From Flavobacterium sp. CECT 9288 (lineage in GTDB: Bacteria; Bacteroidota; Bacteroidia; Flavobacteriales; Flavobacteriaceae): a stretch of 64,000 nt of DNA. The first letter of the stretch is position 1. The number at the start of each line of letters is the position of its first letter. The position numbers and the translations under genes are program-made. The notes below the pieces were generated by a model. The model worked only from the letters and a program-made list of their open reading frames with translations. It searched no databases and was not told the DNA's origin. Positions 17,527-25,137 of the stretch are shown in pieces. Location of the stretch: NCBI RefSeq assembly GCF_918731615.1, contig NZ_OU957226.1, positions 2,605,501 through 2,669,500 on the forward strand, written 5' to 3'.

Positions 17527-18249
17527 ATGAACAGTAAAACTTCTCTAGGCAAACTTTATTTAATCCCTACAACAATGGGTGATTGTGATCCTATGGATGT
17601 TTTTCCGCAAACTATAAAAAGAAACATAGAATTACTAGACTATTATATTGTTGAAAATGACAAAACAGCCAGAAAATCAATCAAATTAGTATGTCCCGAA
17701 AAAAAGCAAGCTGATCTTACCCTTTATGTTTTAAACAAACATACCGAAACGAAAGAACATCTTGAGTTTATAAAACCTTTGCTTGAAGGCCATAGCATGG
17801 GGCTTATGAGCGAAGCCGGCTGTCCTGGCGTGGCCGATCCTGGTGCCGTGATTGTAAAACTAGCACATGAAAAAGGTATACAAGTAGTTCCATTAGTAGG
17901 ACCATCCTCAATATTACTAGCAATGATGGCATCTGGAATGAATGGACAAAGTTTTACTTTTCATGGTTATTTACCCATTGAGAAAGACGAAAAAAAATCC
18001 AGTTTAAAAACCTTAGAGAGAATCTCATTTGAAAAAAATCAGTCTCAGATTTTTATTGAAACTCCTTATCGAAATAATAAGTTACTGGAAGACTTAATTC
18101 AAATATTGCATCCAGAGACACACTTGTGTATTGCAACTGATATTACGTTGCCTACTGAATATATTAAGACCAAAAAAATAGCAGCTTGGAAAAAAGAGAC
18201 TATTGATTTACATAAACGACCTACTATTTTTATTATTCATAAGATGTAG
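17527..18249 (+). CDS. RsmI-like tetrapyrrole-methylase-fold protein
   Basis: A 240-residue SAM-dependent methyltransferase of the tetrapyrrole methylase (RsmI) class. Visible are LYLIPTTMGDCDPMDVFP at the N-terminus, the GLMSEAGCPGVADPGAVIVKLAH motif that matches the RsmI loop, and VVPLVGPSSILLAMMASGMNGQSF with FIETPYRNNKLLEDL. RsmI 2'-O-methylates C1402 of 16S rRNA. This protein is shorter than RsmI (about 280 residues) and resembles the Bacteroidota paralogue group, whose target is not settled. It lies 60 bases after the phosphatase gene. Confidence 0.85.
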   Translation: MNSKTSLGKLYLIPTTMGDCDPMDVFPQTIKRNIELLDYYIVENDKTARKSIKLVCPEKKQADLTLYVLNKHTETKEHLEFIKPLLEGHSMGLMSEAGCPGVADPGAVIVKLAHEKGIQVVPLVGPSSILLAMMASGMNGQSFTFHGYLPIEKDEKKSSLKTLERISFEKNQSQIFIETPYRNNKLLEDLIQILHPETHLCIATDITLPTEYIKTKKIAAWKKETIDLHKRPTIFIIHKM

Positions 18250-18254
18250 ATTTG

Positions 18255-18369
18255 TTTGCGTGAGGGATAGCAGCAAGTACCGAAGTACTGCGTATAGCCC
18301 GACGCTACAAAAAAAGGGGCTTTGTCACTGTTACGGTGATCAAGCCCCTTTTTTTGTAGGGTCACGCCC
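18255..18369 (-). repeat. Palindromic dispersed repeat, family 1, copy B
   Basis: The reverse complement reads GGGCGTGACCCTAC, an AAAAAAAGGGGCTT..GCCCC hairpin, GCGTCGGGCTATACGC, a small AGTAC/GTACT hairpin, and GCTGCTATCCCTCACGCAAA. This matches copy A at 10982 part for part in the opposite orientation, with different hairpin contents. It lies immediately after the RsmI-like gene and can serve as its terminator. Confidence 0.8.
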
Positions 18370-18472
18370 AAAGGAAAACAACTCTGCCTATTAAAGAAAT
18401 CTCTTTTTTGTTTGATAGCACTGATGGTATGTATTAAATCCTTATTTTTAACGTGTTTTAATTGACTATTTC

Positions 18473-19600
18473 ATGAGTAAACTTCCGAATGTAAAAACGA
18501 GTATTTTTACAATAATGTCTAAAATGGCGTCAGAACACAATGCCATTAATCTATCCCAAGGATTTCCTAACTTTCCTGTTGATGAAAAGTTGACTGCTAT
18601 TGTGGCGCGTTTGTCCCAAGAAAATGTGCATCAATATACACCCATGGCAGGATATCCTCCTTTACTACATCAAATTTCTAAGTTGGTAGAACGTTCTTAC
18701 GACAGAATTTTGAATCCTGAAACTGAAATCCTAGTGACTGCGGGCGCTACACAAGGGATTTTTACAACCATTATGGCTCTAGTAAATAGTGGTGACGAAG
18801 TGATTATTCTGGATCCCAGTTATGATTGTTATGAGGCTCCAGTTTTACTAAGTCAAGCTACACCTATTAGGATTCCGCTTCATGATGATTATACACCAAA
18901 TTGGGAGCGAATTGCGAGTGCTTGTACCTCAAAAACCAGAATGATTATTATCACAAATCCGCATAATCCTACCGGAAAAATATTGAGTAATGAGGACATT
19001 GAAAGTCTAGAGACTACTCTGGAAAAACATCCTAACATTATATTGCTTTCAGATGAAGTGTATGAATACATCACATTTGAAGACAAACATATATCAGCGC
19101 ACACTAGAAAAAAAATTCGGGATCGCTGTGTCATGATCTCCTCTTTTGGTAAATCCTTTCACATCACAGGTTGGAAAATAGGATATGTTGTGGCTCCCGA
19201 AACATTGATGATTGAAATTAAAAAAGTACATCAGTTCCTTGTTTTTAGCGTGAATAGCATAAGCCAAATGACCATTAGCGAATACATTGATATTGTTGAT
19301 CTTTCTGAAATTAAAAAACAATACCAAGCAAAGCGCGATTATTTTAAAGAACTGCTTATTTCTAGCAGATTTGACCTGCTACCCTGTGAAGGAACATACT
19401 TTCAGGTAGCTTCTTATGCCAAGATATCTCAGGAAAATGACGTGGATTTTTGCAAACGTTTAATTACCGATTATGGCGTTGCTGCAATTCCAATTTCAAC
19501 CTTTTATGCTGATGGTAGAGATTTAAAACTCATCCGTTTTTGTTTTGCTAAGGACGATTACACTCTCAAAGAAGCAGCATTACGATTGTGTACAGTTTAA
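18473..19600 (+). CDS. PLP-dependent methionine-type aminotransferase
   Basis: A 375-residue fold-type I aminotransferase closest in look to methionine aminotransferase YbdL/kynurenine aminotransferase. Visible are LSQGFPNFP (28-36), YTPMAGYPPL, TAGATQGIF (89-97), TNPHNPTGK (161-169) and SDEVYEY (193-199). The PLP lysine is K227 in SSFGKSFHITGWKIGY, and the C-terminal Arg lies in LKLIRFCFAK. It transfers an amino group between amino acids and 2-oxo acids, probably in methionine salvage. It stands alone after palindromic repeat copy B. Confidence 0.9.
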   Translation: MSKLPNVKTSIFTIMSKMASEHNAINLSQGFPNFPVDEKLTAIVARLSQENVHQYTPMAGYPPLLHQISKLVERSYDRILNPETEILVTAGATQGIFTTIMALVNSGDEVIILDPSYDCYEAPVLLSQATPIRIPLHDDYTPNWERIASACTSKTRMIIITNPHNPTGKILSNEDIESLETTLEKHPNIILLSDEVYEYITFEDKHISAHTRKKIRDRCVMISSFGKSFHITGWKIGYVVAPETLMIEIKKVHQFLVFSVNSISQMTISEYIDIVDLSEIKKQYQAKRDYFKELLISSRFDLLPCEGTYFQVASYAKISQENDVDFCKRLITDYGVAAIPISTFYADGRDLKLIRFCFAKDDYTLKEAALRLCTV

Positions 19601-19678
19601 TTATTTCAAAGTATTTCTTTTTATTATGCATGCATACTATTTTTATTTTATTATATTTACATTAAAAAATATCAAGAT

Positions 19679-20560
19679 ATGAGTTATACAGATAAAATGT
19701 TACGCGACGATGCGCTACAAGGAAAAGTAATTGTTGTAACAGGTGGTGGCAGCGGACTAGGTAAAGCGATGACCAAATATTTCTTAGAATTAGGAGCAAA
19801 AGTTGCTATTTCTTCAAGAGATATTGAAAAGTTAAAAAATACAGCTGCTGAGTTGGAGCAGGAAACTGGTGGAACTTGTTTGCCTATTCAATGTGATGTA
19901 CGTCATTATGAAGAAGTAGAAAATATGCTTCAAGAAGTTTTAAAAACCTTTGAAAAAGTAGATGTATTGCTTAACAATGCTGCTGGAAATTTCATTTCAC
20001 CTACTGAGCGACTTTCGTCAAATGCATTTGATACCGTTATTGATATTGTACTTAAAGGAACTAAAAACTGTACGTTGGCTTTTGGAAAACATTGGATCGA
20101 TACCAAACAAGCCTCATCAACTGTTTTAAATATTGTAACCACTTATGCTTGGACAGGATCAGCTTATGTAGTGCCAAGTGCTACTGCAAAAGCGGGAGTG
20201 TTAGCCATGACTAGAAGTTTAGCTGTAGAATGGGCTAAATATGGCATTCGTACTAATGCTATTGCGCCAGGACCGTTCCCTACAAAGGGAGCTTGGGATA
20301 GATTACTTCCTGGAGATTTAGCCGAGAAGTTTGATATGGCAAAAAAAGTGCCTTTAAAACGTGTGGGTGATCACCAAGAATTAGCTAACCTTGCAGCTTA
20401 TTTAGTATCTGATTTTTCAGCCTATATCAACGGAGATGTTATTACTATTGATGGCGGTGAATGGCTTAAAGGAGCTGGTCAATTTAATTTACTGGAAGCT
20501 ATTCCAGAGGAACTTTGGGATCAACTAGAAATGATGATCAAGGCTAAAAAAAATAAATAA
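19679..20560 (+). CDS. SDR oxidoreductase, 2,4-dienoyl-CoA reductase-like
   Basis: A 293-residue short-chain dehydrogenase. The NADP-binding TGGGSGLG is at 21-28 and LLNNAAGNFISP at about 97-108. The usual YxxxK is replaced by PSATAK, with S167 where Tyr is normal and K171 kept. The same change is characteristic of mitochondrial/peroxisomal 2,4-dienoyl-CoA reductases, so it reads as the family signature and not as damage. The predicted role is NADPH-dependent reduction of dienoyl-CoA in unsaturated fatty acid oxidation. Its terminator has been split by the IS element downstream. Confidence 0.85.
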   Translation: MSYTDKMLRDDALQGKVIVVTGGGSGLGKAMTKYFLELGAKVAISSRDIEKLKNTAAELEQETGGTCLPIQCDVRHYEEVENMLQEVLKTFEKVDVLLNNAAGNFISPTERLSSNAFDTVIDIVLKGTKNCTLAFGKHWIDTKQASSTVLNIVTTYAWTGSAYVVPSATAKAGVLAMTRSLAVEWAKYGIRTNAIAPGPFPTKGAWDRLLPGDLAEKFDMAKKVPLKRVGDHQELANLAAYLVSDFSAYINGDVITIDGGEWLKGAGQFNLLEAIPEELWDQLEMMIKAKKNK

Positions 20561-20580
20561 TTACACGTTTTTTTAGATAT

Positions 20581-20594
20581 AAAAAGAGGATAGT
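20581..20594. terminator. Left half of an IS-split terminator
   Basis: AAAAAGAGGATAGT here pairs with ACTATCCTCTTTT at 22055-22067. With the IS and one target copy removed, the two arms enclose a loop of about 14 bases, giving a strong bidirectional terminator between the SDR gene and the minus-strand gene at 22075. Confidence 0.65.
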
Positions 20595-20636
20595 TCAACG
20601 TTTATACTGCACCCCAAAGTTTAGACAAATTTATAA

Positions 20637-21470
20637 TTAATTTTGATAATAATGAGCTCGATATTGTATCGGGCTCATTCCTTTTAAATTGAGTTTTATT
20701 CTTTCATTATTGTAATATTTGATATATTGTATAATTTCAGTTTTTAAGTGGTTTATGTCTCTAAATTTCATAATATAAAACAGTTCTGATTTTAATATTC
20801 CAAAGAAGTTTTCAATAATTGCATTATCCAAACAGTTTCCTTTTCTAGACATACTTTGTACTAATCCTTTTTCTTTCAATAGTGTTTGATATTGTTTCAT
20901 TTGATATTGCCAGCCCTGATCTGAGTGCAGTATTAGATTGGTATTATTAGGTATTCGTTTAAAAGACTTTTTAAGCATGTTGGTTATTTGATTAAAATTA
21001 GGTCTTTCAGATAATTCGTAACTTATTATTTCTCCATTATATAAATCAATAATAGGTGATAGATATAATTTGTTGCCTGAAACATTAAACTCTGTTACAT
21101 CAGTTGCCCATTTTTCATAGGGATTTGCTGCTTTAAAATTGCGTTGTAAAATATTTGGAGTTATTTTTCCTTGTTCGCCTTTGTAGGATTTGTATTTTTT
21201 AACTCGTATTAAACTTTTCAATCCTAAACTTTTCATCAATCGTAATACTGTTTTGTGATTAATTATAATTCCCTTTTGTCTGATTACTAAAGTAATACGA
21301 CGATAACCCAATCTGCCTTTATGGTGATTGTAAATCTGCTTAATCAATTCTTTAATATCCTTGTATTTGTCAACTAATTGACTTCTTTTTTCATAGTAAT
21401 AATAACTACTTCTGACCATTTTCATACAATTGAGTAGAACCTCTAAATCGTATTTATGCCTTAATTCCAT
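20637..21470 (-). CDS. IS3-family transposase OrfB
   Basis: A 277-residue IS3 OrfB integrase-core protein. The N-terminal HTH_21-like region includes GRLGYRRITL, and the rve domain carries the catalytic triad D124 (WATDVTEF), D184 (LHSDQGWQY) and E220 (NCLDNAIIENFFG). D184 to E220 has the expected 35-residue spacing. Its ATG overlaps the OrfA stop as TAATG. The OrfB frame is open further upstream, so an OrfAB fusion by frameshifting remains possible. Confidence 0.93.
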   Translation of the reverse strand: MELRHKYDLEVLLNCMKMVRSSYYYYEKRSQLVDKYKDIKELIKQIYNHHKGRLGYRRITLVIRQKGIIINHKTVLRLMKSLGLKSLIRVKKYKSYKGEQGKITPNILQRNFKAANPYEKWATDVTEFNVSGNKLYLSPIIDLYNGEIISYELSERPNFNQITNMLKKSFKRIPNNTNLILHSDQGWQYQMKQYQTLLKEKGLVQSMSRKGNCLDNAIIENFFGILKSELFYIMKFRDINHLKTEIIQYIKYYNNERIKLNLKGMSPIQYRAHYYQN

Positions 21471-22003
21471 TATGGTTTGAGCCTTTTGTTTTGCTTGGCT
21501 TGTTCGGCTTGAACTAAGGCATTGAACTTTTTTAAAATTTCGTTCTCTGCTCGTAAATATTCAAGTTCTTTTAGAAGTTCTTCTTCTCTGGTTAATGGTT
21601 TATCTGTTTTTCGTTGCTTTCTCTTAAAATTCATAGTTACAGGTCTGCCTTTAGGTTTATCTTGTAAACCTGCTGCTCCTTCAATTTCGTATTTTCTTTG
21701 CCAACTTGTTATAGTTGACTCTCTTGGAATATTAAAAGTTAAACAAGCTTTACTCAAAGATATTGACTTATTTTCAATAGCTCGTAGTACTTTCAGTTTA
21801 AAGTTTATACTATAGTTTTTGTTTTTCTGTCTTGGTAAAAGACCCTCATTTCCAAATTCAATATAAAACTTAATCCAGCGATCAAGATTAGAACTTGATA
21901 TACCATTTTCATAGGCTACCGAATAAACCGAACGATGTTTTCTTAGAACTTCTGCCACACAGCGAAGTTTAAATTCATAATTGTACTTGACTTTTCTTTC
22001 CAT
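21470..22003 (-). CDS. IS3-family transposase OrfA
   Basis: A 177-residue OrfA with two helix-turn-helix units. The first is about 8-40 (FKLRCVAEVLRKHRSVYSVA) and the second about 65-105 (INFKLKVLRAIENKSISLSKA). A C-terminal leucine-zipper-like coiled coil follows (LTREEELLKELEYLRAENEILKKF). It binds the IS ends and forms the transposase with OrfB. Length fits the IS150 group, whose OrfA is longer than in other IS3 members. Confidence 0.92.
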   Translation of the reverse strand: MERKVKYNYEFKLRCVAEVLRKHRSVYSVAYENGISSSNLDRWIKFYIEFGNEGLLPRQKNKNYSINFKLKVLRAIENKSISLSKACLTFNIPRESTITSWQRKYEIEGAAGLQDKPKGRPVTMNFKRKQRKTDKPLTREEELLKELEYLRAENEILKKFNALVQAEQAKQNKRLKP

Positions 22004-22054
22004 AAAAATGCCCCCAAATAGCGTCTAACTTTTTGGGGGCAGTTCAGTTTGTTT

Positions 22055-22067
22055 TACTATCCTCTTT
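22055..22067. terminator. Right half of an IS-split terminator
   Basis: ACTATCCTCTTTT, the partner arm of 20581-20594. It now stands alone next to the right end of the IS. Confidence 0.65.
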
Positions 22068-22074
22068 TACTTTT

Positions 22075-22386
22075 TTAAATTTCCAAGGCTAATAGGATTT
22101 CGCTTTTGAGCAAGCCACTTCCTCCGCCGTAATGTTGTACTATTTTTATATTTGAATTTTCTTTTCTAAAAAAAGAACATAATTCGGTTTCACATTCCTC
22201 ATCTAAACCAGATCCCAATAACACTAGTGAAAATGGAATTTCGGCAAAAGACTGCCTTGCTTGATGAACATCACACACTCCTATTCCGTTCCAGTTTTCA
22301 TTTGCATTAATCAATCGCACTACAGTTGCAGTTATTTCTTTATGTAAGCCTACATATAAAATATTTATTTGGGGTGAAATGCTCAT
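22075..22386 (-). CDS. Degenerate receiver-like protein
   Basis: A 103-residue protein with the alternating hydrophobic pattern of a CheY-like fold (INILYVGL, FSLVLLGSGLDEE, IKIVQHYGGG). It lacks the acidic pocket, the phospho-acceptor Asp (the strand ends LLGSG) and the conserved Lys. It is therefore at most a pseudo-receiver. It lies downstream of the pirin gene on the same strand with a 94-base gap. A specific function cannot be assigned. Confidence 0.6.
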   Translation of the reverse strand: MSISPQINILYVGLHKEITATVVRLINANENWNGIGVCDVHQARQSFAEIPFSLVLLGSGLDEECETELCSFFRKENSNIKIVQHYGGGSGLLKSEILLALEI

Positions 22387-22480
22387 ACAAAGAATGTTTA
22401 TTAACCATTAAATTTATTACTCCTACAAATCATTTAGAAAAAACGAACTCTATAAAACACAAAATTTTCAATTACCTGTA

Positions 22481-23233
22481 TTACAATTGCATAGGAACTT
22501 CCATCAATAAAATTTGAGCTTCTTCACTATTTGCAACAATATCAAAGGTATTCGTATCCCAAATCCCTAAACCATCACGTTCATTTAAAGAAATACCCCC
22601 TATTGTAAAATCACCTTTCAAAATAAAAGCATAAACGCCATTTCCAGATTTCTTCAATTGGTAATTAACTGAATGCATGTTATCAAACTTGCCAATATGA
22701 AACCAAGCGTCTTGATGAATCCACACGCCCTCATCCTCTGGATTAGGAGATAAAATTTGTTGCAATTTATTATGACGGTCCGTTAAATCAAGAGTGATTT
22801 GGTCGTAACGTGGAGTTACATTTTTTTTATTTGGATAAATCCAAATTTGCAAAAACTTAACCAATTGATCTTGATTTTTATTGTACTCGCTATGAAAAAT
22901 TCCAGTACCAGCACTCATCACTTGAATATCTCCTTCTTTGATCACCGTTGTATTTCCCATGCTGTCTTGATGTTCAAGATCTCCTTCTAATGGAATGGAT
23001 ATTATTTCCATGTTATCATGTGGATGTTTCCCAAAACCCATACCTTGATTCACTCTATCATCATTTAAAACACGAAGTACTCCAAAATTCATTCGATCTT
23101 TGTTGTGGTAATTAGCAAAACTAAAAGTGTGATAGGACTCTAACCAGCCATGATTAGCATGCCCACGAGTATCTGCTTTGTATAGTTCATAATGAGTTAA
23201 AGCATTTTCTTGAGGTATCGTTGTGTTTTCCAT
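22481..23233 (-). CDS. Pirin-family protein
   Basis: A 250-residue bicupin. The N-terminal cupin carries the pirin metal-site residues in GKHPHDNMEIISIP (two His) and MSAGTGIFHSEYN (His and Glu). The C-terminal cupin is the shorter YhhW-type version. YhhW-like pirins have quercetinase activity in vitro; other pirins act as redox-sensing cofactors. The start is placed at 23233 (MENTTIPQ), because the 13 codons upstream look unlike protein. A Crp-type regulator lies 87 bases upstream on the same strand and may control it. Confidence 0.88.
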   Translation of the reverse strand: MENTTIPQENALTHYELYKADTRGHANHGWLESYHTFSFANYHNKDRMNFGVLRVLNDDRVNQGMGFGKHPHDNMEIISIPLEGDLEHQDSMGNTTVIKEGDIQVMSAGTGIFHSEYNKNQDQLVKFLQIWIYPNKKNVTPRYDQITLDLTDRHNKLQQILSPNPEDEGVWIHQDAWFHIGKFDNMHSVNYQLKKSGNGVYAFILKGDFTIGGISLNERDGLGIWDTNTFDIVANSEEAQILLMEVPMQL

Positions 23234-23320
23234 GATGTAGTAATTTAAAATTAGAGTACAAAATTGCAACAAAAAAGAAACTAGGACATTGAACTAGGAC
23301 AAGAAAAACAATTTTCTACA

Positions 23321-23902
23321 TTATTTCTTAGTCATTTTTGTTCTTATTTTGCTTAAAAATTCAGCCGAAATGCCCAAATAAGAAGCAATATAATGTTGTG
23401 CCACACGTTGCGAGAGAGTGGGATATTGCGCTGTGAATTCTTTGTATTTTTCGGTAGCGGTTTTAGCCATAGTAAGAAACAAACGCTCTTGAGTTACCGC
23501 CAAACTTCGTTGCATTAAAATCCTAAAAGCCCTTTCGAATCGTGGTGCTGTCGCAAATAATTCCTCTTTAGTATCTGGACTAAAAACAAAAAACTCACAA
23601 TCCTCAAGAGTTTCTATAAAAACCCGACTGGGATTGCTTTCATAAATACTAAATGAACTATCACTTACCCAAGCATTTTCTATGGCAAATTGTAAAATGA
23701 CTTCAAATCCATTGGCATCAATATAATACTTTCGGACACAGCCTTTAATTACAAAAATTTCGAAGTTACATTTCTCACCTTCCTGCAGCAACATGGATTT
23801 TTTAGGCACAAATTTATGCGTTAAAAGAGAATTAAAAATTTCTAACTCGCTTGAACTAAAAGAGACATACCTACTAATATTAGCATTAATTTGTGTGTAC
23901 AC
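23321..23902 (-). CDS. Crp/Fnr-family transcriptional regulator
   Basis: A 193-residue regulator with an N-terminal cyclic-nucleotide-binding-like beta barrel (about 20-115). Its C-terminal region resembles a short winged helix, with the recognition part in YIASYLGISAEFLSKIRTKM. This short form (about 190 residues) is common in Bacteroidota, and the canonical cAMP-binding Arg/Ser pair is not evident, so the ligand is unknown. The pirin gene lies downstream in the same direction and is the obvious candidate target. Confidence 0.85.
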   Translation of the reverse strand: MYTQINANISRYVSFSSSELEIFNSLLTHKFVPKKSMLLQEGEKCNFEIFVIKGCVRKYYIDANGFEVILQFAIENAWVSDSSFSIYESNPSRVFIETLEDCEFFVFSPDTKEELFATAPRFERAFRILMQRSLAVTQERLFLTMAKTATEKYKEFTAQYPTLSQRVAQHYIASYLGISAEFLSKIRTKMTKK

Positions 23903-24019
23903 GATGGCTTAGATTTTAAATAATAAAGATACTAAATCCGCATTCATAAAGGACAAAAAAAAGCATGTTATTGCACTAATTTTTATTCTAAAAATGAAAA
24001 ACTACCCCATTAAAATTCC

Positions 24020-24027
24020 TATTTTTG
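24020..24027 (+). promoter_or_regulatory. TAnnTTTG element upstream of udk
   Basis: TATTTTTG matches the Bacteroidota -7 consensus 28 bases upstream of the udk ATG. A correctly placed -33 TTG is not obvious. Confidence 0.4.
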
Positions 24028-24054
24028 CCACATTAAAAACATAATAATACACAT

Positions 24055-24663
24055 ATGCTAATTATAGGAATTGCAGGAGGAACAGGTAGCGGTAAAACAA
24101 CTGTTGTACATCAAATAATGAATGAGTTGCCGCAAACTGAGGTAGGAATTATTTCCCAAGATTCATACTACAAAGAGAACCACGGACTCTCATTTGATGA
24201 AAGAGCCTTAATCAACTTTGACCATCCTAGAGCCATTGATTTTCCTTTATTAGTTTCGCATTTAAAAGAACTAAAAGCAGGAAATAACATTCACCAACCT
24301 GTGTATTCTTTTGTAACTCATAATAGAACAGACGATACTGTTTTTACACATCCTAGAAAAGTAATGATTGTAGAGGGAATTCTTATCCTTGCAAATCCAG
24401 AGTTAAGAGAATTATTTGATGTTAAAATATACGTTCACGCTGATAGTGATGAGCGCCTAATTCGACGGATGAAACGCGACATTGCAGAACGTGGTCGCGA
24501 TATGAACGAAGTAATCAACCGATATCAAAATACATTGAAACCAATGCATGAGCAGTTTATAGAACCTACAAAAGCTTTTGCTGATATCATTATTCCTAAT
24601 GACAAGTACAACACCGTGGCAATTGATGTGGTTAGAGCAGTAATTAACCAAAGGATTTCATAA
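24055..24663 (+). CDS. Uridine kinase
   Basis: A 202-residue P-loop kinase that phosphorylates uridine and cytidine to their monophosphates in pyrimidine salvage. Walker A is GGTGSGKTT (8-16). The substrate-binding segment ISQDSYYKENHGLSFDERALINFDHPRA is diagnostic of the PRK/Udk family, and IVEGILIL forms the Walker B region. The lid contains RRMKRDIAERGRD. Length is standard. It is the first gene of a plus-strand run leading into the methylmalonyl-CoA mutase genes. Confidence 0.95.
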   Translation: MLIIGIAGGTGSGKTTVVHQIMNELPQTEVGIISQDSYYKENHGLSFDERALINFDHPRAIDFPLLVSHLKELKAGNNIHQPVYSFVTHNRTDDTVFTHPRKVMIVEGILILANPELRELFDVKIYVHADSDERLIRRMKRDIAERGRDMNEVINRYQNTLKPMHEQFIEPTKAFADIIIPNDKYNTVAIDVVRAVINQRIS

Positions 24664-24720
24664 ATTACCGTATCTTTATAAAAAATACTGATCCAGTATC
24701 TAATAGCATTATAGTAGAAC

Positions 24721-25041
24721 ATGAAAAACAAATTTAAAAACAATCCTTGGCTTAGATTCTTGAGTAATAAGTATGTTTGGGTGTCCTTGTTTTTTTGTAT
24801 CTGGATGATTTTTTTAGATAATTACTCTTATTTTAACCATCGGATTTTAGATGAACAAATCCACGATTTAGAGGAAAATGCAACTTATTATAAAGAGGAA
24901 ATTAAGAAAGATAAAGAAAATATCAAGCAATTAAAAAATTCCGAACAAATAGAAAAATATGCTCGGGAAAAATATTACATGAAAAAAGATAGCGAAGACA
25001 TTTACATTATAGAATTTGAAAACGATACTTTAAAAAAGTAA
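24721..25041 (+). CDS. FtsB-like septum formation initiator
   Basis: A 106-residue bitopic membrane protein. A short cytoplasmic N-terminus precedes a TM helix at about 18-36 (YVWVSLFFCIWMIFLD) and a charged coiled coil (DEQIHDLEENATYYKEEIKKDKENIKQ), ending in the EKYAREKYYMKKDSEDIYII segment typical of DivIC/FtsB proteins. The family links FtsQ and FtsL in the divisome. It lies 58 bases after udk and 97 bases before the mutase, consistent with the usual flavobacterial gene order. Confidence 0.88.
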   Translation: MKNKFKNNPWLRFLSNKYVWVSLFFCIWMIFLDNYSYFNHRILDEQIHDLEENATYYKEEIKKDKENIKQLKNSEQIEKYAREKYYMKKDSEDIYIIEFENDTLKK

Positions 25042-25137
25042 AATTCTATTTCTGATTTCGCATTGCATAAGGATTATTACATACGCTAACAGCCCAATAA
25101 AACAACATAAATCGGTGTCCTTTTTTTAGGGATAAAG

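Larger units (their letters stand above)
20603..22046 (-). mobile_element. IS3-family (IS150-like) insertion sequence
   Basis: A 1444-bp element encoding OrfA and OrfB on the minus strand. Ends are imperfect inverted repeats: TATACTGCACCCCAAAG on the left and, on the other strand from the right, TGAACTGCCCCCAAAAAG. A 3-bp GTT duplication (20600-20602 and 22047-22049) flanks it, as expected for IS3. Both frames are open and the DDE residues are present, so the copy looks intact and possibly active. It sits exactly in the loop of a host terminator, where insertion disrupts no gene. Confidence 0.9.

Noticed and set aside
19679..20560. Inactive SDR because the catalytic Tyr is missing
   Set aside because: The PSATAK variant is the known signature of 2,4-dienoyl-CoA reductases, so the change is expected for that family.
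21470..21500. Proven programmed frameshift between OrfA and OrfB
   Set aside because: The junction has TAATG stop-start overlap and only a short A-rich run (CAAAACAAAAGG), not the A-AAA-AAG type heptamer. Coupled re-initiation explains OrfB equally well, so no frameshift is claimed.
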